A stretch of 8,279 nt of DNA from an uncultured Chloroflexota bacterium (GTDB lineage Bacteria; Chloroflexota; Limnocylindria; Limnocylindrales; CSP1-4), in NCBI GenBank assembly GCA_903930745.1, contig CAIYZX010000617.1, positions 1 through 8,279 on the forward strand, in the 5' to 3' direction. Below are positions 1 to 6,138 of this stretch, in pieces; the first letter of the stretch is position 1; each line of letters starts with the position of its first letter. Both the position numbers and the translations under genes were made by a program. The notes below the pieces were generated by a model. The model had not been told where the DNA came from and ran no database searches. It saw nothing but the letters and a program-made list of their open reading frames with translations.

Positions 1-287
1 AGCGCGTCGCCGTCACAGTCCAGCGCCAGGGTTCGAAGGCGGAGCACGTTGCCGGACGTCTCGCCCTTGCGCCAGAGCCGTCCGCGTGAGCGCGAGTGGA
101 AGTGCACCTCGCCCGTGCCCAGCGTGGCGGCGAGCGCCTCCACGTCCAGCCAGCCAACCATCAGCACGCGGCCGTCGGCCACGTCCTGGACCACGCCCGC
201 GACGAGGTCCGAGGTGTCCCAGCGGACTGCGGCGGGATCCAGGCCCTCCGCGAGATCCACGGGGCCGGGGCGATTGGCGGGCGTCAT
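1..287 (-). CDS. hisI: Phosphoribosyl-AMP cyclohydrolase HisI, 3' end cut by the window edge
   Basis: HisI opens the adenine ring of phosphoribosyl-AMP, the third step of histidine synthesis, in the cytoplasm. The 95 complete codons visible carry the family hallmarks: GEVHFHSRSR (residues 59-68), LWRKGETSGN (71-80) and the metal-site segment LDCDGDA (89-95). In the family, the Asp residues of this segment bind Mg2+ and its Cys is one of the zinc ligands; the other two zinc Cys lie beyond the edge. The ATG at 285-287 overlaps the hisF stop as ATGA, and an AGGAGAG ribosome-binding site lies 6 bases upstream (294-300), so the start is secure. Whether the protein continues into a HisE domain (HisIE fusion) cannot be seen. 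It is the last visible gene of the operon. The assignment is very secure; only the C-terminus is unknown. Confidence 0.96.
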   Translation of the reverse strand, partial: MTPANRPGPVDLAEGLDPAAVRWDTSDLVAGVVQDVADGRVLMVGWLDVEALAATLGTGEVHFHSRSRGRLWRKGETSGNVLRLRTLALDCDGDA

Positions 288-1081
288 GCGTTGCTCTCCT
301 GGTCCGTGAGGCGGACGGGCAGCCCGGCTGCGGCCATGACGGCCTTCACCGCGGTGATGGAATGCTCGGATCGATGGAAGATGGACGCGGCAAGGACGGC
401 ATCTGCGCCGCCGTCGCGGATCGCGGTGACGAAGTCGGCCGGGCCGGCGGCGCCGCCGGAGGCGATGACCGGCACCGGCACGAGCGACGAGATGGCCCGC
501 AGCAGGGCGGTGTCGAAGCCGGACTTCGTCCCATCCCGGTCGATGGACGTGACGAGCAGCTCGCCCGCCCCCAGCTCCACGCAGCGGACGGCCCACGCGA
601 TGGCATCGAGACCGACGGGCTCGCGCCCGCCCTTGACGACCACCTCGTAGCCGGACGGCATGCGGTCATCCGACATCTTGACCGCCCGGGCGTCGATGGC
701 CACCACCACGGCCTGCGAGCCGAACCGCGCGGCGCAGCGGGTCACGAGCTCCGGGTCTGCGACGGCCCGCGTGTTGAGGCTGACCTTGTCCGCCCCGGCG
801 CGCAGCACGTCACGCATGTCATCCACGGAGCGGACGCCGCCGCCAACGGTCAGCGGCACGAAGGCACGGCGCGCCGTGCGCTCCACGATGTCCAGGAGCG
901 TGCCCCGACCCTCGGGTGCGGCGGAGATGTCCAGGAAGACCAGCTCGTCCGCCCCTTCGCGGGCGTAGCGCTCCGCGAGGGTCGGCGGATCGCCCTCGTC
1001 AACGAGCTGGACGAAGTTCGTGCCCTTCACCACGCGCCCGTTGGCGACGTCCAGGCACGGGATCACGCGGCGGCGCAGCAT
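284..1081 (-). CDS. hisF: Imidazole glycerol phosphate synthase cyclase subunit HisF
   Basis: HisF is the TIM-barrel cyclase subunit of IGP synthase. It uses ammonia channelled from HisH to turn PRFAR into imidazole glycerol phosphate and AICAR, the latter feeding purine synthesis. The protein has 265 residues, slightly above the usual 250-260. Both catalytic aspartates sit at the canonical positions: D11 in VIPCLDV and D130 in VVVAID. Lys19 of the flexible loop 1 (GRVVKGTNF) is present, as are the phosphate-binding segments VGGGVRS (79-85), SIDRDGTKSG (179-188) and ASGGAAG (207-213). The ATG at 1079-1081 overlaps the hisH stop as TGATG, and a strong GGGAGGGG ribosome-binding site lies 7 bases upstream (1089-1096). 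The gene directly follows its partner hisH, whereas hisA often lies between them in other operons. The assignment is very secure. Confidence 0.98.
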   Translation of the reverse strand: MLRRRVIPCLDVANGRVVKGTNFVQLVDEGDPPTLAERYAREGADELVFLDISAAPEGRGTLLDIVERTARRAFVPLTVGGGVRSVDDMRDVLRAGADKVSLNTRAVADPELVTRCAARFGSQAVVVAIDARAVKMSDDRMPSGYEVVVKGGREPVGLDAIAWAVRCVELGAGELLVTSIDRDGTKSGFDTALLRAISSLVPVPVIASGGAAGPADFVTAIRDGGADAVLAASIFHRSEHSITAVKAVMAAAGLPVRLTDQESNA

Positions 1082-1710
1082 CAGGCGGCCCCTCCCGCGA
1101 GCCGGACCACGTTGCCCAGCAGGTGCAGGCCGGTGTCACCGGACCGCTCCGGGTGGAACTGGAAGCCCAGGAGCCGGCCTTTCGCAACGGCGGACAGGAA
1201 GCGCGGCCCGTGGTCGGTCGTGGCGAGCACCACGTCCGCGTCGAGGCCTCCCACCGGCGCCCCAACGTACGAGTGGACGAAGTAGAAGTCCGCGTCGGCG
1301 TCGATGCCGTCGAACGCCGGGTGCTCGTAGCCGCGGGCCACCTGGTTCCAGCCGATGTGGGGCAGCGTGGGCGCCCCGTCGAGGCGGACCGTGCGGCCGC
1401 GCAGGATTCCCAGCGTCTCGGCGCCGTCCTCGTCAGAGCCCTCGAATAGCAGCTGCATCCCGAGACAGATGCCCAGGAACGGGCGGTTCGCGGCCACCCA
1501 GGCCCTGATGGGATCCACGAAGCCCCCGGCCCGGAGACGCTCCATCGCCGGGGCGGCGGCTCCAACCCCCGGCACCACGAGCAGGTCCGGCGACCCGATC
1601 TCGTCCGCCGTCACCGCCCGGTGGACCCGGGCACCCGCGAACGCGAGCGCCTGCTCGATGGAGACGAGGTTGCCGGCGCCGTAGTCAACGACGGCGACGC
1701 CGACCGTCAA
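1081..1710 (-). CDS. hisH: Imidazole glycerol phosphate synthase glutaminase subunit HisH
   Basis: HisH is the class I glutamine amidotransferase subunit that hydrolyses glutamine and passes ammonia through the HisF barrel. With the start chosen here it has 209 residues, typical of the family. The catalytic triad is visible: Cys82 in LGICLGMQ, and His186 and Glu188 in FQFHPE. The oxyanion-strand motif PGVGA (47-51), the N-terminal VVDYGAGN (7-14) and FYFVHSY (142-148) are also typical. The reading frame stays open far upstream, but that extension is low-complexity and lies antisense-free inside hisB. The family N-terminus begins immediately after a TTG at 1708-1710, which overlaps the hisB stop as TTGA and has GAAGGGG 8 bases upstream. 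TTG is therefore the likely start. The assignment is very secure and the start is probable. Confidence 0.96.
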   Translation of the reverse strand: MTVGVAVVDYGAGNLVSIEQALAFAGARVHRAVTADEIGSPDLLVVPGVGAAAPAMERLRAGGFVDPIRAWVAANRPFLGICLGMQLLFEGSDEDGAETLGILRGRTVRLDGAPTLPHIGWNQVARGYEHPAFDGIDADADFYFVHSYVGAPVGGLDADVVLATTDHGPRFLSAVAKGRLLGFQFHPERSGDTGLHLLGNVVRLAGGAA

Positions 1711-2333
1711 CCCAGCGACCCCTTCGTGGAGGCCACGCCGGACCGGCGGGGGTCCGCCTCGCAGGCGCGCCGGATCGCACGGCCAAGCGCCTTGAACGCG
1801 GCCTCGCCCAGGTGGTGGTCGTTGCGGCCGGTGCCGCCCAGGTGCAGCGTGGTGCCGGAGGTGCGGGCGAAGGACTCCAGGGCGTGCTCCACCAGCTGCA
1901 GCGGCAGCGTCCCGGCGCGCTCGGCCTTCCACGGCAGATCAACGACGCAGTAGGGGCGCCCGCCCATGTCCACGACCGCCGTGGCGACGGCCTCGTCCAT
2001 CGGCACCGCGGCGTCGCCGAACCGGTTGATGCCGGCCCGGTCGCCCAGCGCCTCCGCGAAGGCGGCGCCCAGCACGAGCGCCGTGTCCTCCACGGTGTGG
2101 TGCTCGTCCACGTGCAGGTCGCCGGTGGTCCGCACCGTCAGGTCGAAGAGGCCGTGGTGGGCGAAGGAGCCCAGCAGGTGGTCGAAGAAGCCCACGCCGG
2201 TCTCGATGTCGGCGCGGCCCGTGCCGTCGATGTCGAGCGTGATGGCGATGTCGGTCTCGCGGGTCCGGCGTGCGACGCTGACGCGCCGGCCGGTCCGCTC
2301 GGTCACCTCGAGGGTGCCCAGGGGCGTGGTCAT
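1707..2333 (-). CDS. hisB: Imidazoleglycerol-phosphate dehydratase HisB (monofunctional)
   Basis: HisB removes water from imidazole glycerol phosphate to give imidazole acetol phosphate. The 208-residue protein matches the monofunctional dehydratase length (about 195-205) and lacks the HAD phosphatase domain fused to enterobacterial HisB, so histidinol phosphate must be dephosphorylated by another enzyme. The two duplicated metal-binding motifs are clear: DEHHTVED (76-83, with His78, His79 and Glu82) and NDHHLGEAAFKA (171-182, with His173, His174 and Glu177). His52 in GFFDHLLG and His150 in LVEHALESF are further expected Mn ligands. The C-terminus ends in the family signature STKGSL. The frame is open upstream, but family similarity begins at the ATG at 2331-2333, which overlaps the hisC stop as ATGA. 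It is flanked by hisC upstream and hisH downstream. The assignment is very secure. Confidence 0.97.
   Translation of the reverse strand: MTTPLGTLEVTERTGRRVSVARRTRETDIAITLDIDGTGRADIETGVGFFDHLLGSFAHHGLFDLTVRTTGDLHVDEHHTVEDTALVLGAAFAEALGDRAGINRFGDAAVPMDEAVATAVVDMGGRPYCVVDLPWKAERAGTLPLQLVEHALESFARTSGTTLHLGGTGRNDHHLGEAAFKALGRAIRRACEADPRRSGVASTKGSLG
1719..1725 (-). promoter_or_regulatory. Ribosome-binding site supporting the hisH TTG start
   Basis: GAAGGGG lies 8 bases before TTG (1708-1710). No ATG or GTG exists between it and the conserved N-terminal strand of HisH, so this site decides for the TTG start. Confidence 0.6.
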
Positions 2334-3493
2334 GCGGGGGTCTCCGGGGCGGCGGGCAGTGTGGGGGCGATCTCGTGACAGGCCGTCACCAGGCGCTCGT
2401 TCTCGGCGGCGTTGCGGACGGTGACCCGCAGGTAGGCAACGAGCGGATGGCCGGCCCCGAAGCTCCGCGGGACGAGGCCGCGGGCCATGAGGCCGAGCGA
2501 GGCGGCCTCGGCACGCTCCGGCGACTGCAGGTCGCACAGGATGAAGTTGGTCTCGGACGGCTGCGGCCTGAACCCCGCGGCCGCGAGCCCCGCGGCCAGG
2601 CGGGGCCGCTCATGCAGCACGCGCTGGACGTTCTCGTGCATCGAGTCAGGCTCCCGCAACGCCTTTGCGGCAGCGGTCACCGAGATGGTGGTGATGGAGC
2701 CGGGCGGACGGTAGGCGGCGATGCGGCGGATCGTGTCGGGGACGCCCACGGCGAAGCCCACCCGCATGCCGGCCATCGCGTACGCCTTGGACGCGGTGCG
2801 AACCGCGACGAGGTTGGGGAACCGCTCGCGCAGCGGGATCACGGTGAAGCCGGTGAACTCGCTGTACGCCTCGTCCACCACGACCGCGGGGACACCCCGC
2901 CCATCGGCGGCGCCGTCCTCGGCGATGCCTTCGAGGAGCTCCTCGATGGCCCCGGCGGGCTCCAGCCGGCCGGTGGGGTTGTTGGGGTTGCAGATCCAGA
3001 CCAGCGTTGCCTCGCGCGCCGCAGCCCGCATCGCGGGGATGTCCATGGCCCAGCCACGCTCCGCGCCCAGGCGCGGGACGGCGATCACCCGCCCGCCACG
3101 CTGGTCCGCGTGGATCCGGTACATGGGGTACGTGGGCACTGAGACGGCGATCGCCTGGCCGGCCGGCAGGAAGGCCTTCGTGCACAGGTCGAGGATCTCG
3201 TCGGCGCCGCAACCGGGGACGATCTCCTCCAGGGCTACGCCGTAGCGTTGTGCGGCCGCCTCGGCGAGCCTGCGGTAGTCGCCTGGCGGGTACTCGGAGA
3301 GCGGCGTCTCGAAGTCGCCGTCCGCCAGGAGCTGCCGGAGCATCGCGGGCGGGGCAGGCGAGGTGTTGAGATCGAAGCGCAGCACCTGGCTGACGGGGAT
3401 CCCGAAGCGCTCTGCCACACCCTCGTCCGTCGCCTCCCAGGAGTACGACGACGGGTCCGTCTGCGACGAGACGGAGAACGGACTGGGGCTCAT
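2330..3493 (-). CDS. hisC: Histidinol-phosphate aminotransferase HisC
   Basis: HisC is a PLP-dependent fold-type I aminotransferase that converts imidazole acetol phosphate and glutamate into histidinol phosphate and 2-oxoglutarate. The 387-residue protein has the expected landmarks: GCGADEI (94-100) in the cofactor phosphate region, CNPNNPTG (168-175), DEAY with Asp207 and Tyr210, the Schiff-base Lys236 in TASKAYAMAGMRVG, and the C-terminal YLRVTVRNAAENERL region. One departure is visible: the usual N-terminal substrate motif NENPxGPSP reads NTSPAPP (43-49) here. Operon position between hisD and hisB argues for HisC rather than another aminotransferase of the subfamily. The ATG at 3491-3493 overlaps the hisD stop as ATGA and has a perfect GAGGAGG ribosome-binding site 7 bases upstream, so the longer upstream frame is not used. 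The assignment is secure on family and strong on function. Confidence 0.94.
   Translation of the reverse strand: MSPSPFSVSSQTDPSSYSWEATDEGVAERFGIPVSQVLRFDLNTSPAPPAMLRQLLADGDFETPLSEYPPGDYRRLAEAAAQRYGVALEEIVPGCGADEILDLCTKAFLPAGQAIAVSVPTYPMYRIHADQRGGRVIAVPRLGAERGWAMDIPAMRAAAREATLVWICNPNNPTGRLEPAGAIEELLEGIAEDGAADGRGVPAVVVDEAYSEFTGFTVIPLRERFPNLVAVRTASKAYAMAGMRVGFAVGVPDTIRRIAAYRPPGSITTISVTAAAKALREPDSMHENVQRVLHERPRLAAGLAAAGFRPQPSETNFILCDLQSPERAEAASLGLMARGLVPRSFGAGHPLVAYLRVTVRNAAENERLVTACHEIAPTLPAAPETPA
2341..2345 (-). promoter_or_regulatory. Ribosome-binding site of hisB
   Basis: GGAGA, 7 bases before the ATG at 2331-2333, supports that start rather than any codon in the open frame upstream. Confidence 0.65.
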
Positions 3494-4839
3494 CGTGCGT
3501 CCTCCTCGGTGCCGAAGCGGACCTCCACCGCGTCGCGGTGGGCGAGAAGCCCCTCCGCCTCGGCGAGCGTCCTGATTGCGGGGCGCAGGGTGGCGAGACC
3601 CTCGCGCGTGATCCGCTGGACCTGGTTGAACTTGCCGTACATCTCCACCGCGAGCGGACCGCACGAGCGTGCGAGGCCGCCGGTGGGGAGCACGTGATTG
3701 GCACCCGAAGCGTAGTCGCCCGCGGACTCGGGCGACCAGCGGCCGACGAAGATGGACCCGGCGTTCCGGATCCGCGCCACGGCTACCTCCAGGTCCTCCA
3801 CCTCCACGCTGAGGTGCTCCGGGCCGTAGCCGTTCACGAAGTCGATGCCGGCGTCCACATCATTCACGAGGACGATCCGCCCGTGGTCCGCGAGGCTGCG
3901 AGCGAGGATCTCGCGGCGCAGCGCGGCGGCGAGCATGCGGTTGACCTCCGCCTCCACGGCGTCGGCGAGCGTCTCGTCCGTGGTCACGAGCAGGGCAGGG
4001 GAGTCCGTGCCGTGCTCCGCCTGCGTGATGAGGTCCGCGGCCACCGTGGTGGCGTCCGCCGTGGCGTCCGCGAGGACCACGCCCTCCGAGGGTCCGGCGG
4101 GCAGGTCGATGCCCACCTCGCCAACCACCTCGATCTTCGCCGCGGTCACCCACGCGGAGCCGGGCCCCACGATCAGATCCACGGGCGCCAGGCCCTCGTC
4201 CGCGAGGCCGTACGCCAGGGCTCCGATGGCCTGGACGCCGCCCGCGACCAGCAGGGCGTCCACGCCCAACAGGCCGGCAGCGCCAAGCAGGACCGGGTGC
4301 ACGTCCCCGTTCCGGTCCGCCGGCGAGGCGACCACCGTCTCTCCGACGCCCGCCACGAGACCCGGCACGACGGTCATCACCAGGGAGGACGGGTACGGCG
4401 CCAGGCCGCCCGGCACGTAGCAGCCCACGCGCGAGAGCGGCAGCCAGCGCCGCTCGAGCTCCACGCCGTCCGTGATGGCGGTGCGGGTGCTGGCGGCCGG
4501 CCGCTGGCTCTCGGCGAACCGCCGGACATTGGCGATGGCGGTCTCGAGCGCATCACGCTCGCGCGGCGCCAGCGCATCGGCGGCGGCGGCCAGCACGTCC
4601 CGACGGAGGAGCAGCCTGCCGTCTGGGCGACCGCCGCCGAAGCGGTCCGAGGCCTCACGTACTGCAGTGGCACCCCGGGCGCGGACGTCGGCGAGGATGG
4701 TGCGCGTCGCCTCGCGCACCCTGGGATCGGGCACGGCGCCACGGCGGAAGAGGGCGTCACGGGCGGCGGCGGAGAGCGGGTCGCCGGACCGGAGGTCCAG
4801 CCGGGCGAGGCGGACGGAGTGGTTGGGCTCGACGGTCAC
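3490..4839 (-). CDS. hisD: Histidinol dehydrogenase HisD
   Basis: HisD carries out the last two steps, oxidising L-histidinol through histidinal to L-histidine with two NAD+ at a zinc site. The 449-residue protein is slightly longer than the usual 430. The predicted zinc ligands are all present: Gln273 and His276 in TQAEHGTD, Asp375 in ESAGDYASG, and His434 in GLLAHRDAV. The catalytic pair Glu341-His342 lies in YGPEHLSV. Other signatures are YVPGGLAPYPSS (141-152), VGPGSAWVTAAK (224-235), DLPAGPSEG (245-253) and GANHVLPTGGLAR (379-391). Translation starts at a GTG (4837-4839) that overlaps the hisG stop as GTGA, preceded by a purine run GAGAAGA 7 bases away that is only a weak ribosome-binding site. 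Coupling to hisG is therefore likely. The assignment is very secure. Confidence 0.97.
   Translation of the reverse strand: MTVEPNHSVRLARLDLRSGDPLSAAARDALFRRGAVPDPRVREATRTILADVRARGATAVREASDRFGGGRPDGRLLLRRDVLAAAADALAPRERDALETAIANVRRFAESQRPAASTRTAITDGVELERRWLPLSRVGCYVPGGLAPYPSSLVMTVVPGLVAGVGETVVASPADRNGDVHPVLLGAAGLLGVDALLVAGGVQAIGALAYGLADEGLAPVDLIVGPGSAWVTAAKIEVVGEVGIDLPAGPSEGVVLADATADATTVAADLITQAEHGTDSPALLVTTDETLADAVEAEVNRMLAAALRREILARSLADHGRIVLVNDVDAGIDFVNGYGPEHLSVEVEDLEVAVARIRNAGSIFVGRWSPESAGDYASGANHVLPTGGLARSCGPLAVEMYGKFNQVQRITREGLATLRPAIRTLAEAEGLLAHRDAVEVRFGTEEDAR
3501..3507 (-). promoter_or_regulatory. Ribosome-binding site of hisC
   Basis: A perfect GAGGAGG sits 7 bases before the hisC ATG, inside the end of hisD. 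It is the strongest such site in the operon and fixes the hisC start against the longer open frame upstream. Confidence 0.8.
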
Positions 4840-5696
4840 GGGAGGATCTTCTCAATGGGGAGCACCAGGATCCCGGATGCCCCGGCGGCCTTGAGCCTGG
4901 GGAGCAGGCCCCATACCTCGTCCGCGCCCACCACGCTGTGGATGGCGATCATCCCCGCGTGCGCCAGGGGGATGATGGACGGCGACTCCAGGCCGGGCAG
5001 AAGATCCTCCAGCTCCCGGAGCCGGTCGGCTGGCGCGTTCATCATGAGGTACTTCCGGCCCCTGGCGGCGATGACGGAGCCCAGCATCGTGACGATGCCG
5101 TCAAGCTCGTCGGGGTGGGCGAGCCGTGCCGGTTCGCTGGTCAGCAGGACGGCCTCGCTCGTGAGGATGTCGCCGATCGCTCGGAGCCCGTTGCCGGCCA
5201 GCGTGGAGCCGGTGGAGACGAGATCCACGATTGCGTCAGCGAGACCGAGCCTCGGGGCGACCTCAACGGCACCGGACAGGGTGATCACATCGACGGGGAT
5301 CTCCTGCGCCGCGAAGAACGACCGGGCGATGCGGGCATGCGACGTGGCGATCCGCGCGCCGCGCAGGTCCGCGAACGACTCGAACGGGGAGTCCGACGGA
5401 ACCGCCGCAACGAGTCGGCACCGCCCGAAGCCGAGCTCGCGCAGGACGTGGAGCTCGATGCCGCTGTCCGCGAGGATGTCACCGCCGGTGATGCCGGCCT
5501 CCGCGACGCCGTCGTTGACGAACTCGATCACGTCGCCCGTCCGGACGAAGAGGATGTCGATCGGGTGGTTCTGGACGCGCGAGACCAGGCTGCGCTCGGT
5601 CGTCTCGAAGACCAGGCCGGCGTCGTGCAGGAGCGCGAGGGTGGACTCCATCAACCGGCCCTTGTTGGGCACCGCGAGTCGCAGGCGATCCCTCAT
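4836..5696 (-). CDS. hisG: ATP phosphoribosyltransferase HisG, long form
   Basis: HisG condenses ATP and PRPP to phosphoribosyl-ATP, the committed and feedback-regulated step. At 286 residues this is the long form: a catalytic bilobal domain (about 1-200) followed by the ACT-like C-terminal domain (about 205-286) that binds histidine for allosteric inhibition. Long-form enzymes do not need the HisZ partner, and none is seen. Catalytic-domain motifs are PNKGRL (10-15), GVAEAGITGGDIL (63-75) and the PRPP loop DLVSTGSTLAGNGL (158-171). The C-terminal domain shows ESPSIIPL (237-244) and GILVLPIEK (275-283). The ATG at 5694-5696 overlaps the stop of the upstream regulator as ATGA, and no good ribosome-binding site precedes it, so translation probably depends on ribosomes ending the regulator gene. 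The assignment is very secure. Confidence 0.97.
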   Translation of the reverse strand: MRDRLRLAVPNKGRLMESTLALLHDAGLVFETTERSLVSRVQNHPIDILFVRTGDVIEFVNDGVAEAGITGGDILADSGIELHVLRELGFGRCRLVAAVPSDSPFESFADLRGARIATSHARIARSFFAAQEIPVDVITLSGAVEVAPRLGLADAIVDLVSTGSTLAGNGLRAIGDILTSEAVLLTSEPARLAHPDELDGIVTMLGSVIAARGRKYLMMNAPADRLRELEDLLPGLESPSIIPLAHAGMIAIHSVVGADEVWGLLPRLKAAGASGILVLPIEKILP

Positions 5697-6019
5697 GCCT
5701 CGAAGCCCAGCGGATACGGCGTGGTTCCATCCCCGCCCTTGAACCGGTCCAGCATCGCGCGGTAGCCGCCCTCGCCATGGTTCAGCCACGAGGCGATCCG
5801 CGTGATCGTCGCAGTGGAGGCGCCCGTTCGCCTGGAGATCTCCGCGTAGTGCATGCCCGCGTCCAGCATCCTGACCACCGCCCATCGCTGGGCCATGTCG
5901 TGGAGCTCGCCCAGGGTGCACAGGTCGCGCAGGAAGGTCTCGGCCGCCTCGCGCGTGTCGAGCCGAAGGACGGCCTCCACCAGGGCATCCGTCTCCGGCG
6001 TCCGCCAGTCATGCGCCAC
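5693..6019 (-). CDS. yerC: YerC/YecD-family TrpR-like DNA-binding regulator
   Basis: This 108-residue helical protein belongs to the TrpR superfamily, YerC/YecD branch, whose members are small DNA-binding proteins. The diagnostic stretch is LCTLGELHDMAQRWAVVRML (33-52), followed by a helix-turn-helix at about 57-79 with the recognition-helix signature GASTATITR (66-74), close to GAGIATITR in E. coli TrpR. Residues aligning with the TrpR ligand-contact residues Thr44, Arg54 and Arg84 are kept (Thr35, Arg45, Arg74), but Gly85 and Ser88 become Ile75 and Trp78, so tryptophan is an unlikely ligand. The start is GTG at 6017-6019: an in-frame TAG lies at 6029-6031 and no other start codon intervenes. 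GGAGGA sits 12 bases upstream, rather far. As first gene of the operon, overlapping hisG, it is a good candidate for a his regulator; that role is inferred. Confidence 0.9.
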   Translation of the reverse strand: MAHDWRTPETDALVEAVLRLDTREAAETFLRDLCTLGELHDMAQRWAVVRMLDAGMHYAEISRRTGASTATITRIASWLNHGEGGYRAMLDRFKGGDGTTPYPLGFEA

Positions 6020-6031
6020 GATTCCTGCCTA

Positions 6032-6037
6032 TCCTCC
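6032..6037 (-). promoter_or_regulatory. Ribosome-binding site of the yerC-like gene
   Basis: GGAGGA lies 12 bases before the GTG start, longer than the 6-8 bases seen for the downstream genes. A second weaker AGGA (6023-6026) is only 3 bases away. No alternative in-frame start fits better, because an in-frame TAG at 6029-6031 blocks earlier ones. Confidence 0.5.
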
Positions 6038-6042
6038 ACTGG

Positions 6043-6057
6043 TGACGGTTGTCGTCA
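6043..6057 (-). promoter_or_regulatory. Short hairpin in the operon leader
   Basis: TGACG and CGTCA flank a 5-base loop, so a transcript of the operon could form a 5-bp stem that ends about 5 bases before the GGAGGA ribosome-binding site of the regulator gene. The stem is short and might be chance; a protein-binding palindrome is an alternative reading. Confidence 0.25.
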
Positions 6058-6086
6058 GCGTCCCGGTGATTCGCCGGTTGCGTGTG

Positions 6087-6115
6087 ATGACATGCTACCG
6101 TAGTAGCGTACTAAT
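6087..6115 (+). promoter_or_regulatory. Candidate sigma70-type promoter for hisA
   Basis: A -35-like ATGACA (6087-6092, five of six matches to TTGACA) is followed after 17 bases by ACTAAT (6110-6115, four of six matches to TATAAT). Initiation about 7 bases further on would leave a leader of roughly 15-20 bases before the hisA GTG. The call rests on consensus matching only. A facing -10-like TAGCAT (6092-6097, minus strand) could serve the operon, but I find no convincing -35 partner for it. Confidence 0.4.
6094..6113. repeat. Two overlapping inverted repeats, candidate operator
   Basis: GCTAC-CGTA-GTAGC (6094-6107) is a perfect inverted repeat with 5-base arms. It overlaps a second one, TAGTA-GCG-TACTA (6101-6113). 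Together they fill the spacer and the -10 side of the candidate hisA promoter. The right arm reads GTACTA (6108-6113), the same six bases that begin the E. coli trp operator half-site. A TrpR-fold protein is encoded next door, so a binding site for it is plausible but unproven. Confidence 0.45.
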
Positions 6116-6138
6116 ACACCAGCAGGGACGAGACAGGC

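Larger units (their letters stand above)
6020..6138. promoter_or_regulatory. Divergent control region between the his operon and hisA
   Basis: These 119 bases separate the GTG start of the minus-strand operon from the GTG start of hisA on the plus strand, and are the only sizeable non-coding gap in the window. Both transcription units must start here or read in from elsewhere. The centre (about 6087-6117) is visibly richer in A and T than the surrounding DNA and contains the inverted repeats and promoter-like elements listed separately. A short hairpin lies nearer the operon side. Confidence 0.75.

Noticed and set aside
86..1285. A 399-codon open frame on the plus strand
   Set aside because: It is antisense to hisI, hisF and hisH, has biased composition and no recognisable domain.
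1711..1932. Upstream extension of the HisH reading frame
   Set aside because: The added residues are low-complexity, lie in another frame of hisB and have no family similarity; the TTG at 1708-1710 gives the normal length.
3538..5742. A 734-codon open frame on the plus strand
   Set aside because: It lies antisense to hisD and hisG, which carry full sets of catalytic motifs. Its translation is low-complexity and Arg/Ala/Gly-rich, as expected for an opposite-strand frame in GC-rich coding DNA.
6055..6093. Histidine attenuator leader peptide
   Set aside because: The small frame has only one His codon, and no terminator/antiterminator pair with a T tract follows, so classical his attenuation is not supported.
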